A DNA stretch of 64,000 nucleotides from Ampullaceana balthica (GCA_944989445.1 CALYLW010001205.1:1-64000), one strand, 5' to 3'. Positions 48,179-61,335 are shown, numbered from the stretch's first letter. The notes: generated by a model from the sequence alone, not told the origin. Made by a program: numbers and translations.

Positions 48179-48369
48179 CTGAAATGGGTGATTACACAAA
48201 TCTTAGAATTATAGTGTTTTTTGGTGTTTTTTTTTGTGCGGTGAAAAATGCATTATTTAAGAAATAACAGAAAAATTAAGATTAAAAAATGTATTTAATT
48301 TTGTTCTAGTTAACTAAAAAATCGATTCAATTTCTATTAAACACAAATGCAAGTATGCAAGTTGTATAT

Positions 48370-48793
48370 TTATATAAATGGTTAATTATTCGATTAATCG
48401 TTAAAATTTTATCGATTAAAATTAATTCCAACAATTAGAAGTCGTTTAAAATTTAAGAACATTTTTGATGAAATTCTTTCTTTCACTTTATTAATTTTTT
48501 TTTCTTACTTGCACACAATAATAATATGAGATACAAATTTATTTAGTCCTACATGTGCAAAAAAATTATTTTTTATTCCTTATTTCTTTTTATAGCATTA
48601 CGAATTTGATATGTTACTTCAAAAATTTTGGAGCTATGGATTTACCGCGATCGAACCGATTTTTCGAAATAATTAATCGCGACTTAACGGGATCTATATA
48701 TGTGTTATATAAAATATAAACAATCGTTAATTTATCGATTAATTGATTCATTTTTTACAGATTAATTGAACAATTTTTTAATCAGTGTCATCC

Positions 48794-48796
<3 letters not shown>
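48370..48796. mobile_element. hAT-like element with related termini (diverged)
   Basis: It has the same gattaatcgttaaaattttatcg style of sub-terminal sequence but ends ttaatcagtgtcatccctaa before a (TA)n array. It is a different sub-family; the left end is not defined. Confidence 0.35.

Positions 48797-48865
<69 letters not shown>
48797..48865. repeat. (TA)n microsatellite between a hAT-like element and a SINE
   Basis: About 33 TA units, immediately abutting the end of a hAT-like element on the left and a SINE on the right. Confidence 0.95.
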
Positions 48866-48870
<5 letters not shown>

Positions 48871-49072
48871 TGCGCTCGCCTCACAAACTGTGAGGCATGG
48901 GATCTAGGACATGTTAAAGCCATAATAAAAGGTTCATGAATGACTATCCCTAAGAAAATCCTAATGTGACCTGGATGGGAGATGGGGCGAGCGCCCACCA
49001 AGGTCTACCAAACCCTATTAAGTTCCAATGGAAACATTTGGACTCACTACGATCAACAGTTATGGGACTTAC
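48866..49072 (+). mobile_element. tRNA-like SINE, copy 1
   Basis: It starts ttgcgctcgcctcacaaact and ggatctaggac, which fit diverged A and B boxes of a tRNA promoter. The 3' half reads gggagatggggcgagcgccc and onward, with an A-rich end. It is homologous to the reverse copy at 59502. Confidence 0.55.
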
Positions 49073-49117
49073 AAAAAAAAATAAAAAATATATACATGAA
49101 TAAATATATATATATAC

Positions 49118-50372
49118 TAGGGCTGTTATCGATTAATTTTATTTTAATCGTTAACTTTTGAAAAATTAATCGATAATTAATCGATAATTTCGATTAAATC
49201 CAAAAATAAACATTTATGACATAATTAAACTTAAAATTCCAAGGGAAGTAACAAAAACAGGTAATTGACATTTTTATTTTATTGATTTATTTCCCCTGTC
49301 TCAATGACCTTGAAAAATAAGAATATTTTTAACTAAATGTTATGTCTTTAAATTTTAAATCCACACAAAAAATTGAAATCACAGTTATGCATACAAAGGA
49401 AATAATGTCTAACTCAAAAATTAACAATGGAAAATATTGCTAAGTCTCATTTCTCAAGTGTTATTTCAAGCCATTGATACATAAAGGTCCAATGAGACGC
49501 GTTCTAGTAAAAAAAAATGTATCTTTGAAAACTAATTACGTTAATTTAAAAATAAAATATTTAAAAAAAAGGATCAGGATTTGTAATTATCAAAACTTTA
49601 GCTTAACTTTCCAGTTATATGTCTAAAACTAACGGTGCTGATGGAACTGATGCTATCACTGTCTGCCATTTTTAGTTGACGTTAGCAGGCCCACATAAAT
49701 TAATTATTAATAAAATACATTGTTATATTAGGCGGGAGAAGTTTGTACGTCAAATTTTTTTTTATTATTATTTATTAACTAGGGGTTGTAGGGCGCCTAA
49801 GGCGCCCACATCGGCTTTAGGGCGCTTATGGCGCCCACTTTTTTTTGTCAAAACCCAAGTAAATTATCCTTGTTTGATAAATACGAAAAATTAAACTTCC
49901 TGAAATGTACACAAAATATTTTATAATTATAAATCATCAAATCCTATTTTTACACCGTTCTCTTTTCCAAAATTAAGATACAAGCTAAAGCAATGACGTC
50001 ATATAATTTTTTTACAGCACGTCTTTAATTGATAATTATTTTGCACACCTTTTAGCGTGCCTTGTATTAAATTTAAGATCAAACAATGACCTCATATTAA
50101 ATAATTTTACAGTGCTAATCACGACACAATTTTTCAACTGCTATAGACTGTTGTACATCGTTCCTCAGCGTTCCACATCCAGCCAGCCAGTGACTTGGAC
50201 TATTATTTTATTTATAATTCATTATTTATTAATTAAAAAAAAATGAAATATTATAAATATTTTCTTTAATTTTAATCGAATTTTTATCGATTAAAATTAT
50301 TTTAATCGATATTTAATCGATAAAAAAATTAACGATTAATCGAGAGATTAATCGATAATTTCCGTAGCCCTA
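49118..50372. mobile_element. hAT-type element (TAGGGCTG family), 1.25-kb copy
   Basis: It has the same ends as the copy at 35988 and an exact 8-base duplication ATATATAC (49110-49117 and 50373-50380), so it inserted in TA-rich DNA. The interior is longer and includes a small palindromic patch gggcgcctaaggcgccc near 49800 (perhaps another insertion). No transposase frame was found. Confidence 0.75.
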
Positions 50373-50382
50373 ATATATACAT

Positions 50383-50388
50383 ATATAA

Positions 50389-50452
<64 letters not shown>
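50383..50452. repeat. (TA)n microsatellite between two hAT-type elements
   Basis: It separates the end of the 49118 element from the start of the 50453 element. Confidence 0.95.
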
Positions 50453-50740
50453 TAGGGTTGTTATCGATTAATTTTAATTTAATCGCTAACTTTTGAAAAA
50501 TTAACAATTAATTAATCGTTAATTTCGATTAAAGCAAAAAATTAAAATTTATGATGTCATACATAACACAGATCAAACTATTTATTGCAAATCTAAATAA
50601 CACTGGAATGTGTCCTTTATATGTCATCTTTAAACCAACTATGCAAAAAGACAAGTGTGTTGACATTATTTGGTTCAAATGGTGAGCGGGACTAATTGAC
50701 AATATAACCAGCTACGCTGAGCAATCATTCACATGGAACT
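50453..50740. mobile_element. hAT-type element (TAGGGCTG family), 5' part
   Basis: It starts TAGGGTTGTTATCGATTAAT after a (TA)n array, and its core caaaaagacaagtgtgttga matches the copies at 58.3 and 60.1 kb. No 3' end is seen before the unusual region begins. Confidence 0.55.
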
Positions 50741-50999
50741 GGTATGCACAAAACGGTCTTTACAAGGAATGACATAATCGGATATCGGTGTTCATTAAGG
50801 TCCCACCATTGTAGAGGGTTAATGGATTCAGGAACAGTCATCTTCATTTTGTAACGCAGTACCGTATATACTCGTTCTATAGCCTGTTCGTTCATAAGCC
50901 GACCCCCCCCCCTCTTGGAAGGAAAAAGTATTAAAAGTGTATAACCCGATCGCAAGCCGACCCCCAAAAATAATAGGTCAGCTTAAAAAAAAGCGCGCT

Positions 51000-53900
51000 G
51001 CTACACCATAATAATTCTTCATGATAAACCCAAACTCTCTACCCGACAAGCTTAAATCTTCGCAGCGCCAACTCACAACTCTCAACCCGAATGCGCGCAT
51101 CTCTCAATAGATGGGCAGACCAGATACTCGCGACATCTCTACTCACGCCCTAAACCAGGAAAGCCGACCAGCTATCCAAAGCCCTAACTCACATTCTCGA
51201 AGCGCGTAGTTGACTCTCTCTTCTCAAGCAGAGGCATTCTGAGTTACTATACAAGGCCCAAGCAAACCTAGTCCCCACAAGTTCAACCTACACACTCCTC
51301 TCAGACATAAAAAAATAAATCTCCTGATTACGCGTCATACAACCACACATATGAGCTCGCACACACAAGAGCACCGCTACGAGCAGTACAGAACACACCA
51401 CTAAATCTCTCACACAAGAACTCTACCCGTGCCCATCGGGTCGTTACGTAACCAACAACAAAATTAAGAAGTCATCAGACAGACACCGCATCACCTAATT
51501 AACGAAGCGAACACACACCGTTCACAAACAAAAAATGAAATAAAAAGATTAAATAATGAAGTACTTGATTTCCTATTACTATATTATAGCTTCTGATAGA
51601 CAGTCGAATCTGTAGAATGTAGAAAAGGACCTTGAATATCTACATAACAACCCCATTATCACTCTCATCTCTCTCACAGCACAATAGTGCGGCTTACTAA
51701 TCAGAACAACCACCATACGAGCCCACTCCCAATACTCAGTGACAAACTGAGCCTCGGTGCCTACTCAAAGCAGAACACGATCGGCAGCACACAACGACCA
51801 GCATCCACAACGATTTCCTCTGGGACTCACAACACTACACAATATCTCGAGTGGCTCTCACAACACATCACAAACCCTGGGGTCACGGCACATCACGACC
51901 TCACACGCTCAGGCCTTCACAAACCTGTCAATAACTTCACTGCACAAGACACCATGCGGGCAGATCCACAACACACGAACACTCTCTCACAGGTGGACTC
52001 TTCTGTCCAGACAACCATCCACGCTCACACCACACAAACAATTCACACTGCTGGATCAGACCAATACAACGTACTCACACATCGATAGTGCAACTTATAC
52101 GACACATGCAGCCGGAGTGTGTGCTAGCTCTACAGCGAGAAATCAATGATGCGGGGGAGAAGCATCAACTAAAAATGCACTCTACTATCAGGAAACCACA
52201 CTGGCTCACGTGCAACACACGGAAGTGACTACCACACCCGATATAACACAGGGCGCTCACCAATCCGACACCCCGAATCACACGCTCACAAAAACTCACG
52301 CTGGATGTGAGACCCCATCCAGAAACAACTGGGCACAATGTAGAACAACTGGGAATACTCGGCGATCAGTACAACACTCGATAGAGGCTGCCACACAACA
52401 GACACAAACAATAGTATTAGGAGATCTACATACACACTACATCTCTCACCCTAATGTAAATATTATCTTATTCTCTGACTAATCAACCTCTCTTTGAGGT
52501 ATCAGCTAGCAACAGCACTCTCTCTCTCTGCTAGCGGCTTCACAACTCAGTTCAACATACAACCTTGAGGATAGCACACCCTACAGAATACAAAATTTGT
52601 GGACTCAGATCTGCTCAACACAGAAAACCAAGCCGGAGAGAAGCGATATCTACTGAACACATCATTCACAAAAAATCTATTCCTAGATGGTCGCTCCTAC
52701 ATAAGAGTAACAGCAACATAAGCAGGTCTCCATTACATACTAACACTCACTCTCGAGTTGTAACTCACACACAGTAAAGACATCTACACATGCGGGGAAC
52801 ACTCTCACCAAGAAACACCGGTAGGACTTACATCAAAACATAAAGCACCTATGAGGGAAAGTGTAACACATGTACTACTCTTAGTTAGGAGAGAGTGGAT
52901 CAATATAGTCAGAGACTATTACACACACGTATGGAACACAGCATCACACATCAACAACAAACACACAGGATGAATAAAGAATCAACTTACTAAAGAGTAT
53001 CATCATACTGAACAAGACAACAATCAAATAAGGGTACCAACAAACTGATAACAAAACCACTAAGGGAATACGCACAGAGCACAATACATAACAACAAGAC
53101 AAAATCTGGCCGAGAGAAGACAACTCAATACAGGAATCGAGAGGAACAATGCGTTGGAACAAAGTTAATCATCAAGTACACAAACACTCAGCGGAGTCAG
53201 CCAAAAATACAAGTCTTCAGAAGACACAGGATAAAAATCCCCACACACACACAGGACTAATTAACGAAAACAGAGGTCAACAACCAAGAAACAACAGCAG
53301 TATTGTATGCAAAATAAGCGTATACTAACTTCTTTCAACGAAACTCACACTCACTATCACATAAATTCTGGACAGCAAACTTATACACTCTTAAATAAGT
53401 GGAGGACAGACATAAATAAGTTTATAAGGAAGGTGACATGAGGTATATCTTACACACTATATGAGGGTGTGACCATGTTATGGACGCTTTTTACAATGAT
53501 GTGTATGGGACATACGAGAATAGAGATTTAACAGAGTAGTGTGACTCACGAGCGGTATAGAGTCATCTAACAGGTATGTCCTCAAACATATGAGACTACT
53601 ATACAGGGGGGAGAAACTCGACGAGAATAACATTCTATGATATGAGGATATCAACTATACATAGATCTGGGTTTAACGAAATCTATGGGCGGACTTAACG
53701 ATCTTCTACTCATTCATCTGTGAGCGCGTGTGTCGAGCGTCATAGAAATTCACACACAGTTCAATACATGATGTGACTCACATAGATATGATTATCAATG
53801 AGGGACATATCACATCTGGACTTTAGCTAGAAAGTACAAGATTACAACATGGATGATTATTGACACAAACAAGAAACGTCAGAGTACAACACATAGTGAT

Positions 53901-56900
53901 GTAGCACACTGGTACTCTAAAATTAGTAGATATACACTACGTATGAGAGAAGAGACTATCATTCATATATCACACTTACTTGGAGTATACAGAGAGCACG
54001 AGATGTTGATAAGGTGGACATAATACTACTTAGTTACTCACATTATATACTGATGCTCTTGAAGCATAACATGAGTCATACATTAGTGAGACAATATTGT
54101 TATCTGCTAATTGGAGGCAGAAATCTTCTCTTTCTTGCTGAGACACTTAGGGGAGACATGACTGTACACACACATAGCTTTATGTGGGATTGTAACTGAA
54201 GTTAAAAGACTAGTGATACATTGCTACTTCTGTATGATTTGGTCTTGGAGGAGTAAATGGATATATAGAAGATCAAGATACAATCAGAGTGTATTATGAC
54301 ACACTATATGAATATAAGGGGGAGAGCCAGTCACACTTGCAGAGCAACTTGAGTGTGCTGGTCACGTCTAGTCTTTGTGATTTATACAATCATAACACAG
54401 GTGTGTATCACGTAATAATTAGGAGAGCAAATGCGAGGGGTATCAGTCACATCATCACATTTCACATCATACATTTTTTTAATACTGGGGAATGATTATA
54501 CCACTTACACAGTTTACAAAAGTGATACTTTACATAGAGACACATGTATAGGAAACTTAAAGGAGGAGGACATATCATGGACTTTATTAGCAGAGCCACA
54601 GAGAGGACTAACGTAGACTGACTTGTACAGCGTGATGGAGAGTGAGATCTACAGTAGTGTCATTCATCTACATAAGATGGTATGTCAGTTTGCACTACAT
54701 CTTTTTCACAACAGAGGTAGTAACTCTATCTGGTAAAAAAAAGGTTGTAGATTACACGTCGTAGTAGATCTCTAATTTTCATACTTGGTCTAATCTAGCT
54801 ATCGATCATCTGTGTCTTATACGTTAGTTAAGTGCGACGACTGATTACTTCTTAGTGAAAGAGGGGAGAACGTATGTCCTCAATCACTATAGAGGTCAAC
54901 AAGCGGGGAGACATTAGTATGACACAATACACACGGTGGGGGCAGGAGATGCGCGATCTTTACACTCTACGATGTGTAGTGAGTTGTCACTACATTAATT
55001 GTTCTTAGTACGCATAAGTGAGTTTATTATAATTCATGTCTCTTATTATACACTTTCATATGTAGGGACTTAGCTTAGATACTAGTTATCTTCTAGTGAT
55101 AGAGTGGTCGCAGAAACGTGGGTATATCATTCTATATCACGTGGAGGACACATATAAGCTGGATCTACTGAACTCTTGAGACTTAAGTGGTGTTTGAGAC
55201 AGTACTGATACTCTATTCACATTGACTTAGGTTCATGGAGGGACACGATATTATACTAAGCTACAAAGGACACGGTTATCATCTTGAGAGTCTATGATAC
55301 TTCTGTAAGAGAGATGGTTATCTTTACTATAACTTGTAAGAGATCATTGTCACTTACCTAGAGGTTAGTCTATTACATCACATATAAGGGTATACACATA
55401 GGTTGTGTAGAAAAGGAGTGTGGGTGAGTAGATAGAGTCGTAGATGGGGAGTAGAGCAAGAGGATGAGGGGATCAACGTACACGAGTGAGATACGATGTA
55501 GCAGGGGGATGTGGGATTCAGAAGATAGATAGCTCAGTATTAGCTATGGTCTCTGGGTGTTACATTACTTCTCGGGGAGGCAGTCAAGCGAGACGATGTC
55601 TTGATAGATCTGCGATGGTGAGGCGAGCATACCTATAAGAGAATACGATGTATATACGTGAATTCTAACGCATAATAAGAGGATGTTGCAGATTTCTCTA
55701 TTATAGTATTACTCAAGCAGACACATGTTTGGGGTGATGTCTGTCTGAGTATAACTATGCGTAACAATTGGACTGACTAGTTGGGTGTAATACACACATA
55801 TACAATCATTGAAGATAAATAAGTGGACTACTATATTTTCTAGACATACATGAGTAGAGTAGTCATACATATATTTCTTACTAAGAGGGTGCAAAGAGAT
55901 AGATCACACACACACAGTTATGACTATAAGGTTGGTCTTTCATAACATATGATTTATTATGCAATAGGGGCGACAGCTACATCATGTGACTCATGAAAAA
56001 GATGGTGAGCGCACATTACGTATCAGGTATACACTCTCTACTATACAGCAGGGGGTACACACAACTTAGATTACACACTTCCTCACACATAGGAATAGAG
56101 GAGGGGAACATTTGGGCAGTCTCTGAGTGGATTTCATTTTAATACTAGGGTACTATGAATATGGTGACTAAGTTTGTAGAGTGCGTCGAGGCGAGTGATG
56201 TTTAGATATGTTACTCTATCAGATTTAGATGGGGACTAGACACACGGCACTTTATGAGGACAACTACGATGTAAGTCAACTGACTAGTAGATGTCTTCGT
56301 ATGATAGCATGGATCATTCTGATATCTGTGTGTAGATAGCACACTAGGGGATAGAAATATATACACACGATACTTATGTATTCAGTGGTGATACACGCAC
56401 CGTTGAGACAGTGACACAGTATGGCGGACGCACTTGACTACGACGATTATCTGTTACGAGACGTAGGGCGATAACTATAAGTGTGGAGATAGACTATCCA
56501 AAGTGTGGCATTACATTGTAGGTTATTACTACGAGATGTTTATAACTCAAAGGGGGAGACATCACGAACAGAGTATCTTATTAATCTAGGAGAGTATGAC
56601 TAGAATACTGTCTGTTCAAGGGGGGAGAACATCTGTGAGATGATTACTAGTCTAGTTGTGGACTTGTCGTAGACGTGATCAGTATAACATCTAAAGAGGT
56701 GTGTAGAAGACATACATTGTCACTTTATAACAGAGACAGGTGTGAGACACAATATAATATGAGATGTAGCTATAATGTTGTATATTCTGTCTGAGAGAGA
56801 CTAACTGGGGCAGATATCGTCTATATGATCTAGCTGACAAGCGCGTGGGTGGAGTCATGGATGCAGAGGTTTACGAAGACGTGAAGAGAGATGGACGCAT

Positions 56901-57480
56901 CAACACAGACACGAAATTCATATAGAGTTACTATCTGTAACACACAAGTGCTAGTTACATATATCAGAGTGATATTCTATCATGATTATATACTAGTGTT
57001 GGATAGATCCGAGGCTCAGTGGTTAGTTCACACAGGATCATGTGTCAACTAGGAAATCAAGGATATAACACAGAGATATAGGTATCAGTTGATTTGCACA
57101 CATGAGGTGTGGAGAGGCAAAGATCACACATCACAAACCATTGTGAATATGCATAATCACACTGTACATTAAATCTCACTCAAAGCCCTTTGGTAATTTG
57201 TGGGTGGTATTATATTGGAGATGGTTATTTGTTGAAATTTGTAGGAAGGGTGGGGTTAAAGAGGTGTAGGGAGTTTGTTTAGATATTGAGATTAATGGGT
57301 ATGTAAGTATTTTTGGGGAGTTTAATTTTGTAGGTTGAGTAGTATGATATATGTGTAAGGTGTGTTTTTAGTTTGTGTTTTGAGGTTTGTGGGGGTGGTT
57401 TGTGTAAATGAATTATAGTGTTAATAGTTGTAATTTATAGTAGATGTATGTATGATGTGTGGTAGGAATATTTAGAACAC
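51000..57480. other. Compositionally anomalous block with strand-skew flip, no gene
   Basis: GC is near 45-50% against about 30% outside, and A/T homopolymers are rare. From 51.0 to about 53.4 kb C far exceeds G with many ctctcaca/cacacaa words. From there to 57.2 kb G exceeds C with gaggtg/gggggaga and tatgagg words. Overlapping plus-strand frames of 133 and 130 codons at 51687-52149 are T/H/Q/S-rich and follow from the low-T composition. I recognise no transposon ends, protein or RNA. It sits inside the long calpain intron. Confidence 0.7.
57189..57477. other. 289-base tract without any C on the plus strand
   Basis: Read base by base, no C occurs between 57189 and 57477; the sequence is G/T/A with many ggtt, tgtg and gggg words. 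It is the right-hand end of the anomalous block. Normal composition returns at about 57480. Confidence 0.9.
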
Positions 57481-57536
57481 AAGGGAGATTAGATAAAGGA
57501 AGGTGAGTAAAATGAACTATTACAAAACAGAAAGTT

Positions 57537-57640
57537 AGAACCACTGTTCGTTCGACGATGGATTGGTCGATCACGGACGATTTGTCTGGACAATACTTCG
57601 ACCCCGGACGTTTCGACCCTTTCGTTTCTACACCGTTAAT
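57537..57640. repeat. GTCGAAACGTCCGGGGTCGAAG-type repeat (possible transposon end)
   Basis: Reverse-complement words such as ggtcgaaacgtcc and ggggtcgaag recur with tcgacc spacing. It resembles an end of a DNA element but no partner end was found. Confidence 0.25.
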
Positions 57641-58249
57641 TGTTTCTTTTGTTGTTTTTTGTTTTGTTTTTTGAATAATGTTTTTTTATCTATTATTTAA
57701 AAAAATATTTTTGGAAGAAAAACAATATAGTTTTATATTATTATTATCTATTAAAAACACTATGAAATAGTTAATTTTAACCTTTAATTTACGACGATTG
57801 AAAAAAGTGTATACACTGGTAATTAATTAACATTAAATGCGAATTTATGATTGTAATAAATGCACCATTTCTCTGAGGTAGTAAGTCTTTCAAAACTTAT
57901 CCAACTCCAGCTCCACCCCAATCCGATGTAATCGACAATAAAAGGGCAAAGTGGTCTATTAGTTCTTTATAAAGTTACCTACATTCTCTCTGCCCCCAAT
58001 CCCTTTATTTACATTCTAAACAACATTCGCAGCACACGATGTCCTGTTGTGTCGCTTAGTCTAGCCTTCTTACATTTCATTATGAAACCCCAGGACAGAT
58101 AAACCAAAAAAACGTTTCGACTAGGAGGCTGTCAATATTTTTGAAAAAGGCTGCACAGGTACCCGTTCAAAACGCCGTATTTTTTTGCCGTCATGCCCAC
58201 TATGCAATGCAACCTGGCCACCTTCTATGCACCTTATTGTACACAGTAG

Positions 58250-58486
58250 TATACGACATGATTCCAATAAAATACTATTGTAAACTATAAAGCACTACAA
58301 ACAGACAAGTGTATTGACTTTATTTAGTTTCAATTGATGAGCGGTCTTAATGACAATGTAACAATGTAACCTGCCAAGCTGAAAAAATAATAAATTATAA
58401 ATACCACGTTGGAGAAGTTTTGTACTTTTAATCGATTATATTTTAACGATTAATCGAGAAATTAATCGTTTATTCCCGAAGCCCTA
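58250..58486. mobile_element. hAT-type element (TAGGGCTG family), 3' part
   Basis: It carries acagacaagtgtattgactt and ends attcccgaagcccta. Its interior overlaps that of the 50453 copy, so the two are separate partial copies and not one element split by the intervening 7.5 kb. Confidence 0.5.
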
Positions 58487-59039
58487 CGTTGTATACGTAT
58501 GTACGTCTAAATAAATAATAATTATTCGAGAGGAAAGTATGTACCGTAAGAACTCGCATATGAGCCTACATCGCATATAAGCCGACACCTTAAACTGCTT
58601 TTAAAAGGCCAGTTTTGTCAAAAACCCGCATATAAGCCGACCTTAAAATTAAAAATGTTTGGTTAATAGAATTTTACTGTAAAGATGTAAAATACTTACT
58701 TTTATGTTACATACCAGTTTGGTTACCTTTTGGAATGACACAAAAACGTATTCTGGTTTTCTACGTTATTCATACTCAGTATAATTATCAGCTATGCATG
58801 CATTAACTACTTTGAAGTGACACCTCGGTGTATATATGTTAATACTTTGTACACACAACCAAATAAAGGGTTAGATAAGGAAACACATTTTTGCCTGGAA
58901 CATTGTCATTAGTGCCTGTCCACGTGCCCATTTTAATTCATCTGCATATAATATGATCCCTTATTACAGTATTTATTTAATAGTTCTAAATTCAGCATAT
59001 ATGGGAGTACATACGGTAGTAAAAAATTTTTATAATAAA

Positions 59040-59169
59040 TGGAAGACAAAAAATATTGGAAATATTTTCTTTAAAATTTAAACTAAATTGAATTTTAGTC
59101 CATCAAATTAATTTTAATCGATTGCACTTTTTTAACGATTAATCGATAATTTTTTTTTCCGCAGCCCTA
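59040..59169. mobile_element. hAT-type element (TAGGGCTG family), 3' end
   Basis: It ends acgattaatcgataattttt and ccgcagcccta, followed by a (TA)n array. Only the terminal 130 bases are recognisable. Confidence 0.45.
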
Positions 59170-59240
59170 ATATATATATATATATATTAATTCTATGTGA
59201 CTTTAACTATTTTCTTTGAAATTATTAAAAAGTTAGTTAC

Positions 59241-59406
59241 ATTTGTATAATTATGTAATGTATAGTCATATATTTCTTCGAGGTTCGTTTTGTGAGTTTG
59301 ATCAGCATCCCCGCCCTCATATATTTTATTTGAATCAATAATAAACATTATTATATTAAAATGAGATCTAATATACCGCGTTGCCAAAGCAAAAGTCTCA
59401 CCCCAA
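59241..59406 (-). CDS. Unassigned candidate exon inside the calpain intron
   Basis: An open frame reading SWGETFALATRYIRSHFNII through EGGDADQTHKTNLEEIYDY, ending at a weak donor (AAT|gtaact), with AG candidates at its 5' edge. It begins in phase 2 and ends in phase 0, so it does not fit between the flanking calpain exons (which need 0 to 1), and it does not look like calpain domain III. It could be an exon of a nested gene, a degraded transposon open frame, or chance. I do not recognise it. Confidence 0.25.
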
Positions 59407-59501
59407 CTATCTTCTCATAAAAATGTAGAAAAAATATATCGAAAAGCATTTTGATTTTTTATTGATTTATTCGTTTACCACATATTTATTTTCACATTTT
59501 T

Positions 59502-59706
59502 TTTGTCCCATAACCTCGTGGTCGTAGGCGGTTCTAATGTTTCATTAGGACTTTTTCGGGGCTTGGTAGACTTGGCGGCGCCCATCTCCTCTCCATGTCA
59601 GTAAGACTTTTCAAGCAATAGTCATAAATCAACATGCTTTATTGTGGCTTAACGTGTGATAGATCCAACGCATCTCAGCTTGTGAGTCGAGCGCACTATT
59701 GACTTC
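59502..59706 (-). mobile_element. tRNA-like SINE, copy 2
   Basis: On the minus strand it starts gtgcgctcgactcacaagct and ggatctat, continues with gagatgggcgccgccaagtc and taccaag, and ends aggttatgggaca. It shares about three quarters of its bases with copy 1. Confidence 0.55.
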
Positions 59707-59817
59707 GCTATCTAAATATTACTTGCATCTAAATATAGTATTTAAATTTCACTTGCCTTGTTGCTTTGGTACAGTTATAATTTTTTTTTAATTTCAATAA
59801 AACACAAACATCCATAA

Positions 59818-59927
<110 letters not shown>

Positions 59928-60662
59928 TAGGGCTGTTAACGATTAATTTAAATTTAATCATTTACTTCTGAAAAATTAAAGCTTGATCAATCATTAATTT
60001 CGATTAAGGCCAAAAATTGATATTTTTGGTGTCATTAGTAACATTTATTAAATTTACTGTAGGAATATCTAAATAAAACTGGAAAGGTCTTCTTTAACCA
60101 ACTTCGCAAAAAGACAAGCTTGTTGACAATCGATCAAATAGCTTTAGATTGTCTCAGCTGAAGTTTCTGATACTGTAGTGGATGTTTGGTTTGCAGGTGA
60201 TATGTAAGCGAAATGTTAGAACCATGGTAGCAATGTTCCCTTTAAACAACACGGGTGCGCAGGTATTTGACCGATGCCACGCATGAGATTAGAATCACGG
60301 CGCAGCATATTTTGTAAAATATTGCACAAAAATTGGACGTTGTGCAGCTTTGCACACGAGTTGTTGTTTCTTTTAACTTTGCACACGGATCAACGAAGCT
60401 TAGACTTAGAGGGACCATTGCATGATAGGCAAACGGTTTCTCTCAATGGACAAAATAACCTTTATCAACATTTTGACCAGTCTCGTCTGTCAATAGTTTT
60501 AAAACAAAAATGTTCGTGTAATTGTTTTGAAATTAGTAAATTATTTATCGGCAAAAATATTTTACTATTTGACTTCCAGTGGGTCGATTAATCGTTTAAA
60601 AAAATGAATCATTAAATTTTAACGACTAATCGATAAACTAATCGTTAATTTCCGCAGCCCTA
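59928..60662. mobile_element. hAT-type element (TAGGGCTG family) with nested MITE
   Basis: It starts TAGGGCTGTTAACGATTAAT just after a (TA)n array and ends ATTTCCGCAGCCCTA. It contains the nested insertion at 60231-60420. The 105-codon plus-strand frame across this place is created by the insertion and is not a gene. Confidence 0.7.
60231..60420. mobile_element. Small hAT-like MITE nested in the 59928 element
   Basis: Its ends CAATGTTCCCTTTAA and TTAGAGGGACCATTG are inverted copies (12 of 15). It is flanked by catggtag and catgatag, an 8-base duplication with one change. The related element at 840-1159 has the uninterrupted sequence accatggtaggcaaacg, so the empty site is known. Confidence 0.75.
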
Positions 60663-61335
60663 ATAAATATAAATATAATATTTAATTTTCAAATTATATG
60701 TCAATATTGAATTTTATACTGTCCGAAACCAGTGTCCATGCATACATAAAAAACAAGGAAATTGTGAAAATCTTGTTGATGATCATTTAAAATATCAGAG
60801 ATGAAAAAGGTTAAAAGCGCTAAGAGCATTCCAGTTGGAGTCCTATTTACGAAGCGATTCATCAATCAAATAAAACTGAGAACAATTTTTTTTAAAAATC
60901 TTTATCTTACCATCTGGAGTAAGTGCGTAGATTGGGTGGCCTAATCAATCTAGGGAAACCTACAACTTATAAAGTTTAACCCCTTAAATAAAATGCAAGA
61001 CAAAATCCTTTGATACGCGTATGACACAATATTTTTTTTATATAGGGAGCGTCTATAATATGTAATATAAGATAAGGAATTTCAGGGTTGTTTTTTTTTA
61101 AATTAGCAAAAAAATCTGTTATCAAAACGAGGAATGTTAAAACAACTTTTTATTTTTTTTATTTTTTTTTAAATACATCTAATGACAGATTAAAATAGTT
61201 TTATGTAAAATCAATTAATTGTTGTCCGCTTTAAACTAGAAAGTAATTTCGGACATAATCACTGTGTTGTGAGATGTGAAAATAATTAATGGCATTAATT
61301 CGTATAGACATATAATAATTTGGTTCACTCGTTAC

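Noticed and set aside
51687..52149. Overlapping plus-strand frames of 133 and 130 codons
   Set aside because: They follow from T-poor, AC-rich sequence that seldom forms stops; two frames are open at once, both T/H/Q/S-rich with no motif.
50453..58486. One 8-kb hAT element split by the anomalous block
   Set aside because: Both parts contain the same internal segment (acaagtgt.ttgac), so they are two partial copies.
60274..60591. 105-codon plus-strand frame
   Set aside because: It spans the junction of a nested MITE and its host transposon; not conserved in the sister copy.
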